Assembly: GCA_046758085.1 (NCBI GenBank)
Contig: JBHHZP010000036.1
Span: 1 to 27,338 of the forward strand
Length of the DNA stretch: 27,338 bases
From: VRUB01 sp046758085
Lineage (GTDB): Bacteria > Pseudomonadota > Gammaproteobacteria > Acidiferrobacterales > SPGG2
Direction of reading: 5' to 3'
Both the position numbers and the translations under genes were made by a program. Below the pieces are notes generated by a model. It was given only the letters and a program-made list of their open reading frames with translations. It did not search any database and was not told the DNA's origin. The stretch's first letter is position 1, and the number at the start of each line of letters is the position of its first letter. This document shows, in pieces, positions 6,817 through 15,139 of this stretch.

Positions 6817-7926
6817 ATGGCTGGGGATAGCGACGCTTACGTCAGGTTCGTCGAGGTCCAGAAAAGTTATGACGGCGAAACCCTGGTCGTCAAGAATCTG
6901 AATCTTGACATTACACGCGGTGAATTCCTGACCATGCTGGGGCCGTCCGGTTCCGGCAAGACCACGGTTCTGATGATGTTGGCGGGCTTCGAGACCGCCA
7001 CTCACGGCGAGATTATCCTCGACGGCGCCCCCATCAATAACGTCGCCCCGCACAAACGGAATATCGGTATGGTGTTCCAGAACTATGCGCTGTTCCCACA
7101 CATGACCGTTGCCGAGAACCTGGCGTTCCCACTGCAGGTTCGCCAGGTGCCAAAAGCAGAGATTGAGGAGCGTGTAACGCGAGTGCTTGACATGGTGCAG
7201 CTGGGTACTTTCGGCTCGCGACGCCCGATGCAACTGTCGGGTGGTCAACAGCAGCGTGTCGCGGTGGCGCGCGCGCTGGTATTCGAACCGAAGCTGGTCC
7301 TGATGGACGAACCGTTGGGAGCGCTCGACAAGCAATTGCGCGAGCAGATGCAGTACGAGATCAAGCATATTCATGACAATTTAGGCGTCACGGTCGTCTA
7401 TGTAACACACGACCAGGGCGAGGCACTCACCATGTCTGACCGCATCGCTGTATTCAACGATGGCGTAGTACAGCAGCTGGCCTCGCCGGAAGCGCTATAC
7501 GAGTTGCCAGAGAATGCATTCGTAGCCCAGTTTATCGGTGAGAACAACAGGCTCACGGGTAAGGTTACTCGTATCAATGGCGAGATCTGTTCGGTCGAGA
7601 TCGAGAACGGTTCCGACGTAGCGACTAAGGTCGAGGCGCTTGTTGTCAATATCGGTGGGAGCGGTGGCCCGACCACGCTCTCGCTCCGGCCCGAGCGGGT
7701 GTTCATCAACCCGCCGGATGGCAGTTGCCCGAATGTCTTTGACGCCACAGTCCAGGAGATCATCTATCTAGGCGACCACATGCGTACGAGGGTTCATATT
7801 TGTGGGCACGATGATTTCATCATCAAGGTCCCAAATGCCGCAGGCCATCATCATCTGAAGACCGGTGACACGGTAAAAGTGGGGTGGCAGGCGGAGGATT
7901 GCCGCGCGCTGGATGCGCCGGCATAA
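6817..7926 (+). CDS. Pot/Ugp-type ABC transporter ATP-binding protein (PotA-like)
   Basis: This 369-residue ATPase drives import by the operon's two permeases. Walker A GPSGSGKTT is at 42-50, the Q-loop at Gln88 (MVFQNYALFPHMTV), the signature LSGGQQQR at 140-147, Walker B VLMDEPLGALD at 161-171 and the H-loop His198 in YVTHDQGEALTMSD. The C-terminal part (about 280-365; SLRPERVFI, IIYLGDHMRTRV) is a TOBE domain, which places it in the spermidine/putrescine, iron and sugar-phosphate importer group. The start at 6817 follows a GAGGAGA site at 6809-6815. It is first in a same-strand set with two binding proteins and two permeases. The signature and cofactor residues are intact, so it should be active. 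The substrate is not encoded in this subunit. Confidence 0.93.
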   Translation: MAGDSDAYVRFVEVQKSYDGETLVVKNLNLDITRGEFLTMLGPSGSGKTTVLMMLAGFETATHGEIILDGAPINNVAPHKRNIGMVFQNYALFPHMTVAENLAFPLQVRQVPKAEIEERVTRVLDMVQLGTFGSRRPMQLSGGQQQRVAVARALVFEPKLVLMDEPLGALDKQLREQMQYEIKHIHDNLGVTVVYVTHDQGEALTMSDRIAVFNDGVVQQLASPEALYELPENAFVAQFIGENNRLTGKVTRINGEICSVEIENGSDVATKVEALVVNIGGSGGPTTLSLRPERVFINPPDGSCPNVFDATVQEIIYLGDHMRTRVHICGHDDFIIKVPNAAGHHHLKTGDTVKVGWQAEDCRALDAPA

Positions 7927-8007
7927 CGACGATATGGAGTACTCTGACTAGGAGTAAGCAGTCATTGTCCGGCGATGCCGGCACCAACATTACGGAGGTA
8001 GAGAACC

Positions 8008-9111
8008 ATGAAACGCTTTATCAAACGCAGCTCGATCGCAGTCGCTGGTGCCGCGGTCGTCGGTCTTGCAGCATTCAATCCAGTAGCAGCGGCTGAAAGC
8101 CTAACGGTCGTGTCCTGGGGCGGGGCCTACACGAACAGCCAGGTCCAGGCCTACCACAAGCCGTTCACCGCCAAGACCGGCATCAAGATCAACTCCGAGG
8201 ACTACAATGGCGGTCTGGCCCAGGTCAAGGCCCAGGTCGAGTCCGGTAACGTGGCCTGGTCGCTTGTCGATCTCGAGCTTGGTGACGTCATCCGCGGCTG
8301 CGACGAGGGCCTGCTGGAGACCATCGATCCATCGATCCTGCCGCCGGCACCCGACGGAACGCCTGCCACCAAGGACTTCATCGAAGGCACCCTGAGCGAG
8401 TGTGGCGTGGGCACGATCGTATGGTCGACCATCGTCGCCTATGATGCCAATGCATTCAAGGGCAAGGCCGCCCCGAAGACGCTGAAGGACTTCTTCGATA
8501 CCAAGAAATTCCCGGGCAAGCGCGCGCTGCGCAAGAACCCGCGCGTGAACCTCGAGTGGGCGCTGATGGCCGACGGTGTGCCGAGCGAAAAGGTCTACGA
8601 GACGCTCTCCACACCGGCAGGTGTCGAGCGTGCGCTGAAGAAGCTCAGCACCATCAAGAAAGACCTCGTGTGGTGGGAGGCCGGCGCGCAGCCACCGCAG
8701 TTGCTGGCAGACGGCGAGGTAATCATGACCTCGGCCTACAATGGCCGCATCTTTAACGCCCAGGTGAAGGAAAACAAACCGTTCGAGATCATCTGGGACG
8801 GCCAGGTGTGGGACATCGACCTCTGGGGGATTCCGAAGGGCGCGAAAAACATGAAGACGATCCTAGAGTTCGTCAAGTTCTCGACCGACACTCAGCGCCT
8901 CGCCGATCAGGCGAAGTACATTTCCTACGGGCCGGTGCGCAAGTCCTCGGCACCGCTGGTATCGAAATATGCCGGAACGGACATCGACATGAAGCCACAC
9001 ATGCCGACGACAGTCAAAAACTTCAAGACCGCTCTGCAAAACGATTTTCAGTTCTGGGCGGACAACCAGGACGAGCTCAACGAGCGTTTCAACACGTGGC
9101 TGGCTAAATAA
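8008..9111 (+). CDS. Periplasmic substrate-binding protein of Pot-type ABC transporter, copy 1 (PotD-like)
   Basis: This 367-residue exported binding protein has a signal peptide (MKRFIKRSS, hydrophobic segment, VAAA before ESLTVVSW; cleavage likely near residue 29). The mature protein opens LTVVSWGGAYTNSQ, the first strand and turn typical of the polyamine/extracellular binding family 1 fold. It continues with DVIRGCDEG, GTIVWSTIVAYD, WWEAGAQPPQLLADGE and DGQVWDIDLWG, which line the hinge and pocket in relatives. A strong GGAGG at 7994-7998 precedes the ATG, suggesting high expression. It is a close paralogue of the next gene. The family binds spermidine/putrescine and other small cations; the ligand here is unknown, and amine osmolytes are plausible from the neighbours. 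Confidence 0.92.
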   Translation: MKRFIKRSSIAVAGAAVVGLAAFNPVAAAESLTVVSWGGAYTNSQVQAYHKPFTAKTGIKINSEDYNGGLAQVKAQVESGNVAWSLVDLELGDVIRGCDEGLLETIDPSILPPAPDGTPATKDFIEGTLSECGVGTIVWSTIVAYDANAFKGKAAPKTLKDFFDTKKFPGKRALRKNPRVNLEWALMADGVPSEKVYETLSTPAGVERALKKLSTIKKDLVWWEAGAQPPQLLADGEVIMTSAYNGRIFNAQVKENKPFEIIWDGQVWDIDLWGIPKGAKNMKTILEFVKFSTDTQRLADQAKYISYGPVRKSSAPLVSKYAGTDIDMKPHMPTTVKNFKTALQNDFQFWADNQDELNERFNTWLAK

Positions 9112-9136
9112 CAACGATAGTGCAATACCAGGTATT

Positions 9137-9162
9137 CCGGGGCGGGCTTACCCCCGCCCCGG
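9137..9162 (+). terminator. GC-rich hairpin between the two binding-protein genes
   Basis: CCGGGGCGGG (9137-9146) and CCCGCCCCGG (9153-9162) are perfect complements around the 6-base loop CTTACC. They are followed by CTTTCT rather than a long T run. It lies 25 bases after the stop of binding protein 1 and within the operon. It could act as a partial terminator or as an mRNA stabiliser that raises binding protein 1 over the downstream genes. Confidence 0.7.
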
Positions 9163-9314
9163 CTTTCTGCGTGAGCGCACTCGGTAAGGCACAAAGCGGA
9201 GCGCGCTGACGCGGCAGGCAAGAAACTCTGGCTGGCACGACGGCGGCGGGAGGTGCTGTACCTTACCCGCTCGATTCGAAAAACAGGCCGCCATGATGAT
9301 CGGGTGACACGATT

Positions 9315-10409
9315 ATGACCTGGGAATTCCTTTACAGCGCACGATGGTCAACAACGGTTGCGGCAATCATCGCGTTACTCGCTTGGCCCGCGACGGCGGC
9401 CGAGTCGTTGACGGTGGTGTCCTGGGGCGGCGCCTATACCCGCAGTCAGGTCAAGGCCTACCATGAGCCCTTCGAGCAAAAGACCGGCATCAAGATCCAT
9501 TCCCAGGACTACAATGGTGGCCTGGCGCAGGTCAAGGCCCAGGTCGAGGCCGGTAATGTTGCATGGGACCTGGTGGACCTCGAGATGTCCGACGTGATTC
9601 GCGGCTGTGACGAGGGGTTGCTGGAGAAAATTCCGCCCTCGATGTTGCCGCCGGGCAACGACGGCACACCGGACGGCCTGTCGATCGATGAGGATTTTAT
9701 TCCCGGCACCTTGCACGAGTGCGGGGTGGGTACCATTGTGTGGGCGACCGTAGTCGCGTTCGACAGAACGAAATTTCCCGACAAACGGCCGTGGACCATC
9801 AAAGACTTCTTCGACGTCGAGCGGTTTCCAGGCAAGCGCGGTCTGCGAAAAAATCCCCGGGTCAACCTCGAGTGGGCGTTGATGGCGGATGGCGTGCCTG
9901 CAGCCCAAGTATATGAAGTGCTCGCGACCCCTGAAGGAGTGGACCGTGCCTTCAGGAAGCTCGATGTCATCAAGAAACATGTCGTCTGGTGGGAGGCCGG
10001 CGCGCAGCCACCGCAGATGCTGGCCGACGGCGAGGTGGTCATGACCTCCGCCTACAACGGGCGCTTGTACAACGCGATGGTCAAGGAGAAGAAGCCGTTT
10101 GTGATTATCTGGGACGGCCAGGTGTGGGACATCGACCTCTGGGGAATCGTTAAGGGCACCAAGCACTTGCAGGCGGCGCTCGAGTTCGTGAAGTTCTCCA
10201 CAGACACCCAGCGCCTCGCCGATCAGGCGAAATACATTTCTTACGGACCGGTGCGCAGATCTTCGATGGCTAAGGTTGGTGTCAGGGTAAAACCGCACCT
10301 GCCGACCGCGCCCGATAATTTTGCCAATTCACTGCGCAATGATTTTCAGTGGTGGGCCGATAGCCAGGACGAGATGAATGAACGCTTCGCGACCTGGCTG
10401 GCGAAGTGA
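9315..10409 (+). CDS. Periplasmic substrate-binding protein of Pot-type ABC transporter, copy 2 (PotD-like)
   Basis: This 364-residue paralogue of the preceding gene is, by eye, about three quarters identical over the mature part. Blocks such as SYGPVR, WDIDLWG, RKNPRVNLEWALMADGVP and WWEAGAQPPQ are unchanged. The signal peptide is unrelated in sequence (ARWSTTVAAIIALLAWPATAA, cleavage near residue 29). It has a 4-residue insertion after DGTP and lacks about 6 residues (SKYAGTDI region) near residue 325, two differences close to possible ligand loops. The ATG at 9315 has only a weak ribosome site, unlike copy 1, so it may be made in smaller amounts. It is 35 bases upstream of the first permease. 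Two binding proteins feeding one transporter could widen substrate range; that is inference. Confidence 0.9.
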   Translation: MTWEFLYSARWSTTVAAIIALLAWPATAAESLTVVSWGGAYTRSQVKAYHEPFEQKTGIKIHSQDYNGGLAQVKAQVEAGNVAWDLVDLEMSDVIRGCDEGLLEKIPPSMLPPGNDGTPDGLSIDEDFIPGTLHECGVGTIVWATVVAFDRTKFPDKRPWTIKDFFDVERFPGKRGLRKNPRVNLEWALMADGVPAAQVYEVLATPEGVDRAFRKLDVIKKHVVWWEAGAQPPQMLADGEVVMTSAYNGRLYNAMVKEKKPFVIIWDGQVWDIDLWGIVKGTKHLQAALEFVKFSTDTQRLADQAKYISYGPVRRSSMAKVGVRVKPHLPTAPDNFANSLRNDFQWWADSQDEMNERFATWLAK

Positions 10410-10443
10410 CATAGCAATACCAACATCGAGCTGAGCGGAAGAT

Positions 10444-11733
10444 ATGGCAACAGCACAGGCGGAAATGGCCTATGAGGTAATCGGTGGTCAGTCCCTGAAG
10501 GGGGCGCTCGCGCACGCTGAACGCAGGAACAAGATCAAGGCCCTGCTGCTCGTGTTACCGCTATTGATCTTCATCGCCTTTGCCTTTCTCGCACCCATCA
10601 TCATGATGATGTGGCGCAGCATTGACAATCCGGTGGTGCAAGCGCACTTCCCAAAAACGCTGGCCGCGCTTGAACAGTGGGATCCTGCGGGCGTACCGAC
10701 ACCACCCGAAAGCGTTTATGCGGTGCTGGCCGAGGAAATCGCGCGGGCGCGCAAGCAACGAACCATCGGTAAAATCGCCACCCGCCTCAACTACGACAAA
10801 GGCGGTATGCGCAGTCTGATGACGAAGACGGCGCGCAAGATTGGCCGTGTGCAGACAGGACCGTTCATGCAAGGACGATGGAAAGATCAGTTTCTCAAGA
10901 TCGACAAGCGCTGGGGCCAGCGCGATACCTGGGTGACCATCAAGCATGCCGGAGAACGCTTCACGTTCGCCTTTTTTCTCAAGGCTCTGGACCTGCGCCT
11001 GGGCTGGGACAAGTCCATCGCTGCGGAGCCAGAAGTCCGGCAGCTCTATCTTCTCACTGGCTGGAAGTCGGTATGGGTGCGCACTTTTTGGATTAGCGCA
11101 GTGGTGACCCTGCTGTGCGTGTTGCTGGGTTATCCGGTGGCCTACCTGCTCGCCAACCTGCCGCTTCGCATCAGTAATCTGCTGATGATTCTGGTGCTGT
11201 TGCCGTTCTGGACCTCGCTGTTGGTACGTACCACCGCCTGGGTAGTGGTGCTGCAGACCGAGGGTGTTCTCAACGATCTCATGGTTTTTCTGGGCCTTAT
11301 CGACGAGCGCGTACAGCTCATCTTCAACCGTTTCGGCGTGGTGGTAGCGATGACCCATATCCTGCTGCCGTTCATGATCCTGCCGATCTACAGTGTCATG
11401 AAAAACATTCCGCCAAGCTATGAGCGCGCCGCCCGTTCCCTGGGTGCGAACCCGTGGACAGCCTTCTGGCGGGTGTACTTCCCACAGTCACTGCCCGGTA
11501 TTGGTGCCGGTGGGCTGCTCGTGTTCATTCTTGCGCTTGGCTACTACATCACGCCGGCCTTGGTGGGCGGTCCCACGGATCAGATGGTGAGCTACTTCAT
11601 CGCCGATCACACGACCCGCTCCCTGAACTGGGGCCTGGCATCGGCGCTCGGCGCTTTCCTGCTGGCGGGGGTGCTCGCCGTGTACATTCTTTATGATCGC
11701 CTGGTCGGCATCGACAACATGAAACTCGGTTAG
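10444..11733 (+). CDS. Pot-type ABC transporter permease (PotB-like) with large N-terminal insert
   Basis: This is a 429-residue inner-membrane permease. The first membrane helix is at about 32-56 (LLLVLPLLIFIAFAFLAPII). A soluble, basic segment of about 150 residues (about 57-205) follows. The standard transmembrane domain starts at about 211 with further helices near 215-238, 245-270, 298-318, 355-375 and 398-416. The EAA loop that contacts the ATPase is visible as ERAARSLGANPWTAFWRVYF (about 327-346), followed by the conserved PQSLPGI. E. coli PotB is about 275 residues, so the difference is almost entirely the insert after helix 1, which topology puts in the periplasm. The start has an AGCGGAAG site just upstream. 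The stop is 4 bases before the next permease, so translation is coupled. Confidence 0.9.
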   Translation: MATAQAEMAYEVIGGQSLKGALAHAERRNKIKALLLVLPLLIFIAFAFLAPIIMMMWRSIDNPVVQAHFPKTLAALEQWDPAGVPTPPESVYAVLAEEIARARKQRTIGKIATRLNYDKGGMRSLMTKTARKIGRVQTGPFMQGRWKDQFLKIDKRWGQRDTWVTIKHAGERFTFAFFLKALDLRLGWDKSIAAEPEVRQLYLLTGWKSVWVRTFWISAVVTLLCVLLGYPVAYLLANLPLRISNLLMILVLLPFWTSLLVRTTAWVVVLQTEGVLNDLMVFLGLIDERVQLIFNRFGVVVAMTHILLPFMILPIYSVMKNIPPSYERAARSLGANPWTAFWRVYFPQSLPGIGAGGLLVFILALGYYITPALVGGPTDQMVSYFIADHTTRSLNWGLASALGAFLLAGVLAVYILYDRLVGIDNMKLG

Positions 11734-11737
11734 GACG

Positions 11738-12682
11738 ATGGCCAGACTGCTCAGCTATGTGTTACTGTTGGTAATCCTGGCGGTGATTTTGCGGGCGTCG
11801 ATTAAGGCCGTTAGAAATCTCCCTTCCTACGTTGGACCCCTCGGGAAAGCGTGGTATATCGGGTTTCGCGTTATTTGCGGAGCGATCCTGCTGTTTCTGA
11901 TTACACCCATTTTGGTGATCATTCCGCTGTCGTTCAATGCCGAGCCCTACTTTACCTATCCGATGCCGGGCTTTAGCCTGCGCTGGTATGAGGACTTCTT
12001 TGTTGGCGAGCAAAGCGCCGTGTGGCACCTGGCAATCAAGAACAGCGTCATCGTGGCGATCTTCGCCACGCTCATCGCCACATTCCTGGGTACCGTCGCC
12101 GCGGTGGGCTTGAGCAACGCGCGGCTGCCGGGCAAAACCCTGCTCATGGGGGTCCTCATCTCGCCAATGATCGTGCCACTCGTGATCACGGCGGTGGGCA
12201 TGTATTTCTTCTATTCGATTATAGGAATCACACCGCAACAGCTGGCGGAAATTTGGAGCGGGCTTCACCTGATACCGATAATATTGGCGCACGCCGCGCT
12301 GGGCACGCCCTTCGTCGTGATCACCGTAACCGCAACGCTTGTCGGCTTCGATCGCAGTCTCACCCGTGCCTCGGCCAGCCTCGGCGCCGGTGGGGTGCGA
12401 ACGTTCTGGAAGGTGACGGTGCCGCTGGTGTTACCGGGCATGATCTCTGGGGCGCTGTTTGCGTTCATCACCTCGTTTGACGAGGTCGTCGTAGTCCTGT
12501 TCCTGGCGGGCATCGAGGAGTATACCATCCCGCGGCGGATGTTTTCCGGGATTCGCGAGCAGATCAGTCCGACCATTCTCGCTGTAGCCACGATCCTGGT
12601 TATTATTTCTATTTTTCTGCTGACCACGTTAGAGCTGTTGCGCCGGCGTAACGAGCGCATGCGCGGCATCACGCCCACTTGA
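11738..12682 (+). CDS. Pot-type ABC transporter permease (PotC-like)
   Basis: This 314-residue partner permease has an extra N-terminal hydrophobic segment (about 4-20, LLSYVLLLVILAVILRA) that the 264-residue E. coli PotC does not have. It is followed by the standard first helix (about 44-68), the LSFNAEPYFTYPMPGFSLRWY loop split over about 69-90, and further helices near 105-127, 135-160, 175-200, 240-262 and 285-306. The EAA loop is RASASLGAGGVRTFWKVTV (about 210-228), followed by PLVLPGMISG. It completes the ATPase/binding protein/permease set. The ribosome site AGGA overlaps the stop of the preceding gene. The 120 bases after its stop lead into the universal stress gene. Confidence 0.91.
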   Translation: MARLLSYVLLLVILAVILRASIKAVRNLPSYVGPLGKAWYIGFRVICGAILLFLITPILVIIPLSFNAEPYFTYPMPGFSLRWYEDFFVGEQSAVWHLAIKNSVIVAIFATLIATFLGTVAAVGLSNARLPGKTLLMGVLISPMIVPLVITAVGMYFFYSIIGITPQQLAEIWSGLHLIPIILAHAALGTPFVVITVTATLVGFDRSLTRASASLGAGGVRTFWKVTVPLVLPGMISGALFAFITSFDEVVVVLFLAGIEEYTIPRRMFSGIREQISPTILAVATILVIISIFLLTTLELLRRRNERMRGITPT

Positions 12683-12802
12683 TCGCGCTGCCAACTGAAG
12701 AGTGGATACACGGTGCTAATACACGGATTCCCGCCCGTGCGTCGACGGTGGCGCATGCAGCAATCCTATTAAACTGTTTGTTATAAAGGGAGCACAACAA
12801 TA

Positions 12803-13246
12803 ATGATCAACGGTATTCTCGTTGCCACCGATGCCTCGGCCGCATCCAACAGGGCGATTGATCTCGCTGCTGATCTGGCCAGCAAGTACGATTCTGCTCT
12901 CACCATACTTCATGTCGTACGGCAAATGCAGCTGCCGACCGAACTGCGCAAGATGGCCGAGGTAGAACGGATTGTGGGTCAGGAGACCGATGTCTTAAAG
13001 TTCGTTGCCGAGAAGATCGTGAGCGAGGCGCAGCAACGAGCCAAGAGAAAGGGAGTCAAGAATATCCGGACGGCAGTCAGCGAAGGCGACCCGGCGAGCG
13101 CCATCATCAGTCAGGCCAAGCGCCGTCACGTGGACCTGATCGTGATGGGCACGCGTGGACTTGGGAAGGTCAAAGAGGTCTTTCTCGGCAGCGTATCGCG
13201 CAAGGTCTGCAATCTCTCGCAGATCAACTGCCTGACTGTAAAATAA
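12803..13246 (+). CDS. Universal stress protein, UspA family
   Basis: This 147-residue single-domain Usp begins MINGILVATDASAASNRAID, with the Asp10 nucleotide-contact position conserved. It has a complete ATP-binding pattern G-x2-G-x9-G-S at Gly116, Gly119, Gly129 and Ser130 (MGTRGLGKVKEVFLGSVSRK), so it belongs to the ATP-binding class. The ATG at 12803 follows AAGGGAG at 12786-12792. It lies 120 bases after the permease and may be expressed alone or by read-through. Usp proteins help cells through stress and starvation, and being next to osmolyte genes would fit osmotic stress, but nothing in the sequence links it specifically. Confidence 0.93.
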   Translation: MINGILVATDASAASNRAIDLAADLASKYDSALTILHVVRQMQLPTELRKMAEVERIVGQETDVLKFVAEKIVSEAQQRAKRKGVKNIRTAVSEGDPASAIISQAKRRHVDLIVMGTRGLGKVKEVFLGSVSRKVCNLSQINCLTVK

Positions 13247-13299
13247 TCATTGCTGGTCAGCCCCGAGAACGCAAGACTGAACGATCGCGACCTTCGGCT

Positions 13300-13338
13300 A
13301 CTGCCACTTAGTCCTTAGCCCCAGGTCCTCAGTCCTTA
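13300..13338. repeat. Short AGTCCT(T/C)AG repeats at a convergent gene end
   Basis: TTAGTCCTTAG and then GTCCTCAGTCCTTA occur close together in the 89-bp spacer between the convergent usp and ThDP-enzyme genes. The last unit runs into the stop codon of the latter. It looks like a small degenerate heptamer-type repeat. No clear terminator hairpin was found in this spacer. Confidence 0.4.
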
Positions 13339-15006
13339 TTTCCTTCCCCTTCGAATCTCACTCAGTGTCGTGTGCGGCGTGATGGCTTCGGGATCGATCC
13401 GGAGTTCAAGGAGCGCGGGTTTGCCTGCGGCGATAGCGCGCTCGAATGCGGCGGGGAAATCGGCAGTCCGCTCGACTACTTCCCCATAGGCTCCGTAGGC
13501 CCTGGCCAGTGCGGCAAAGTCGGGATTGATCAGACTGGTGCCGCTCACGCGTCCGGGGTAGTTACGCTCCTGATGCATGCGAATCGTTCCGTACATCCCG
13601 TTGTTCACCACCAGTATGACGATATCAAGACCATACTGCACAGCGGTCGCAAGCTCCTGTCCGGTCATTAGAAAACAGCCGTCTCCGGCGAAGCAAACAA
13701 CGATGCGCTCGGGATATTGCGCCTTGGCGGCAACCGCTGCCGGTACCCCGTAGCCCATCGAGCCCGAAGTCGGGGCCAGCTGCGTGCGGAAGCTCCGGTA
13801 CTGGTAGAAACGGTGCACCCACGCGGTGTAATTGCCCGCGCCGTTGGCGACGATGGCATCCGTTGGCAGATTCTTGCGCAACCAGCCGACGACTTCCGCC
13901 AGCTGAAGCTCGCCCGGCCCGGCGGTGGGCTCGATATACGCGAGGTAATCTGATCTGGCCTCGGCCGTGACTGCTTCCCACGGCGATGAATCGACGGGAG
14001 GCAGCGCGCGTGCGGCTGCGGCAAAGGCCGGCATGCCAGCATTGATGGCCAGTGTCGGCTGGTACACCCGGCCGAGCTCCTCGACCCCGGGGTAGACGTG
14101 CGCCAACCCTTGCCGGGGCCGCGGAACGTCGAGCAAGGTGTAACCACTGGTGGTCATCTCACCCAAACGCGCACCTACTACGAGCAACAGATCGGCCTCG
14201 CGCACCCGCCGGCCCAGCTGCGGATTCACGCTTATGCCGATATCGCCAACGTAGTTCGGATGGGTATTGTCGAAAAGGTGCTGGCAGCGAAACGAGACCC
14301 CAACGGGGATGTTGCTGGTTGCTGCGAAGGTCTTGATGTCCTCACACGCCTCCCGCGTCCAACCGCTGCCGCCGAGAATCATCAAGGGACGGGTAGAGGC
14401 GGACAGCAGCTCGCGCAGGCGGTTCATCGCGCCGGCGCCGGGATGAGATTGAATGATTCGGTACGGCTCGGCATCGTCGACCGCAGCCTCTTCCGTGAGC
14501 ATGTCCTCGGGCAGTGCGAGCACGACCGGTCCGGCTCGCCCGGCGGTGGCCGTGTAAAACGCGCGACTCAGATACTCCGGGATGCGGCTGGCCGCATCGA
14601 TCTGCGCCACCCACTTGGTCATCTGGCCGAACATTCGCCGGAAGTCGATTTCCTGGAACGATTCACGATCGACCACACCGCGAGACACCTGGCCGATGAG
14701 AAGCAACAACGGCGTCGAGTCCTGGTAAGCGATATGTACACCTGCGCTGGCGTTCGTCGCACCGGGTCCCCGCGTGACCAGGCATACCCCGGGTCGGCCC
14801 GTGAGCTTCCCGCCCGCATCGGCCATCATGGCTGCGCCGCTTTCATGGCGACATACTATTAATGATATTCCCGGTGTGTCGTAGAGCGCATCCAGCAAGG
14901 CCAGATAGCTCTCGCCGGGCACGCAGAAGGCCCGCTCCACTCCGTGCACGCGCAGTTGATCGGCCAAAATGCGGCCACCCGTGCGCGGCTTGTTCGATTC
15001 ATTCAC
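13336..15006 (-). CDS. ThDP-dependent enzyme, acetolactate synthase large-subunit-like
   Basis: This protein of about 556 residues has all three ThDP-enzyme domains: the pyrimidine-binding domain with catalytic Glu55 (CRHESGAAMMADA), the central domain (about 195-335), and the cofactor-binding domain with GDG at 441-443 and NN at 468-469 (GDGCFLMTGQE ... VVNNGMYGT). It is shorter and less conserved than biosynthetic IlvB and no small subunit is nearby, so a catabolic 2-keto acid decarboxylase or carboligase is more likely. Glyoxylate carboligase normally lacks the catalytic Glu, so that name does not fit. The frame is open to 15246, but this would overlap the doeA start. The GTG at 15006 is the only sensible start; it has only a weak ribosome site. 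It is divergent from doeA across 133 bp. Confidence 0.82.
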   Translation of the reverse strand: MNESNKPRTGGRILADQLRVHGVERAFCVPGESYLALLDALYDTPGISLIVCRHESGAAMMADAGGKLTGRPGVCLVTRGPGATNASAGVHIAYQDSTPLLLLIGQVSRGVVDRESFQEIDFRRMFGQMTKWVAQIDAASRIPEYLSRAFYTATAGRAGPVVLALPEDMLTEEAAVDDAEPYRIIQSHPGAGAMNRLRELLSASTRPLMILGGSGWTREACEDIKTFAATSNIPVGVSFRCQHLFDNTHPNYVGDIGISVNPQLGRRVREADLLLVVGARLGEMTTSGYTLLDVPRPRQGLAHVYPGVEELGRVYQPTLAINAGMPAFAAAARALPPVDSSPWEAVTAEARSDYLAYIEPTAGPGELQLAEVVGWLRKNLPTDAIVANGAGNYTAWVHRFYQYRSFRTQLAPTSGSMGYGVPAAVAAKAQYPERIVVCFAGDGCFLMTGQELATAVQYGLDIVILVVNNGMYGTIRMHQERNYPGRVSGTSLINPDFAALARAYGAYGEVVERTADFPAAFERAIAAGKPALLELRIDPEAITPHTTLSEIRRGRK

Positions 15007-15055
15007 TTGATTCAGTATCCGTATGCAGGCTCGTAGAGTCTGTCTGCCTGATGGT

Positions 15056-15070
15056 AAGTGAAATCCACTT
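15056..15070. promoter_or_regulatory. Small inverted repeat in the ThDP-enzyme/doeA divergent spacer
   Basis: AAGTG-AAATC-CACTT is a 5-5-5 perfect inverted repeat. A consensus-like TTGACA at 15098-15103 lies further toward doeA, but no good -10 sits at the right distance. It may be a regulator site or chance. Confidence 0.25.
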
Positions 15071-15139
15071 CTTCGTACACTGCGCGGGCACAGCCGATTG
15101 ACAACACTCGAATTATTACCAGCCGGAGCGAGCAAACGC

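Noticed and set aside
13336..15006. Glyoxylate carboligase as the name for the ThDP enzyme
   Set aside because: That enzyme lacks the catalytic Glu, which is present here (Glu55).
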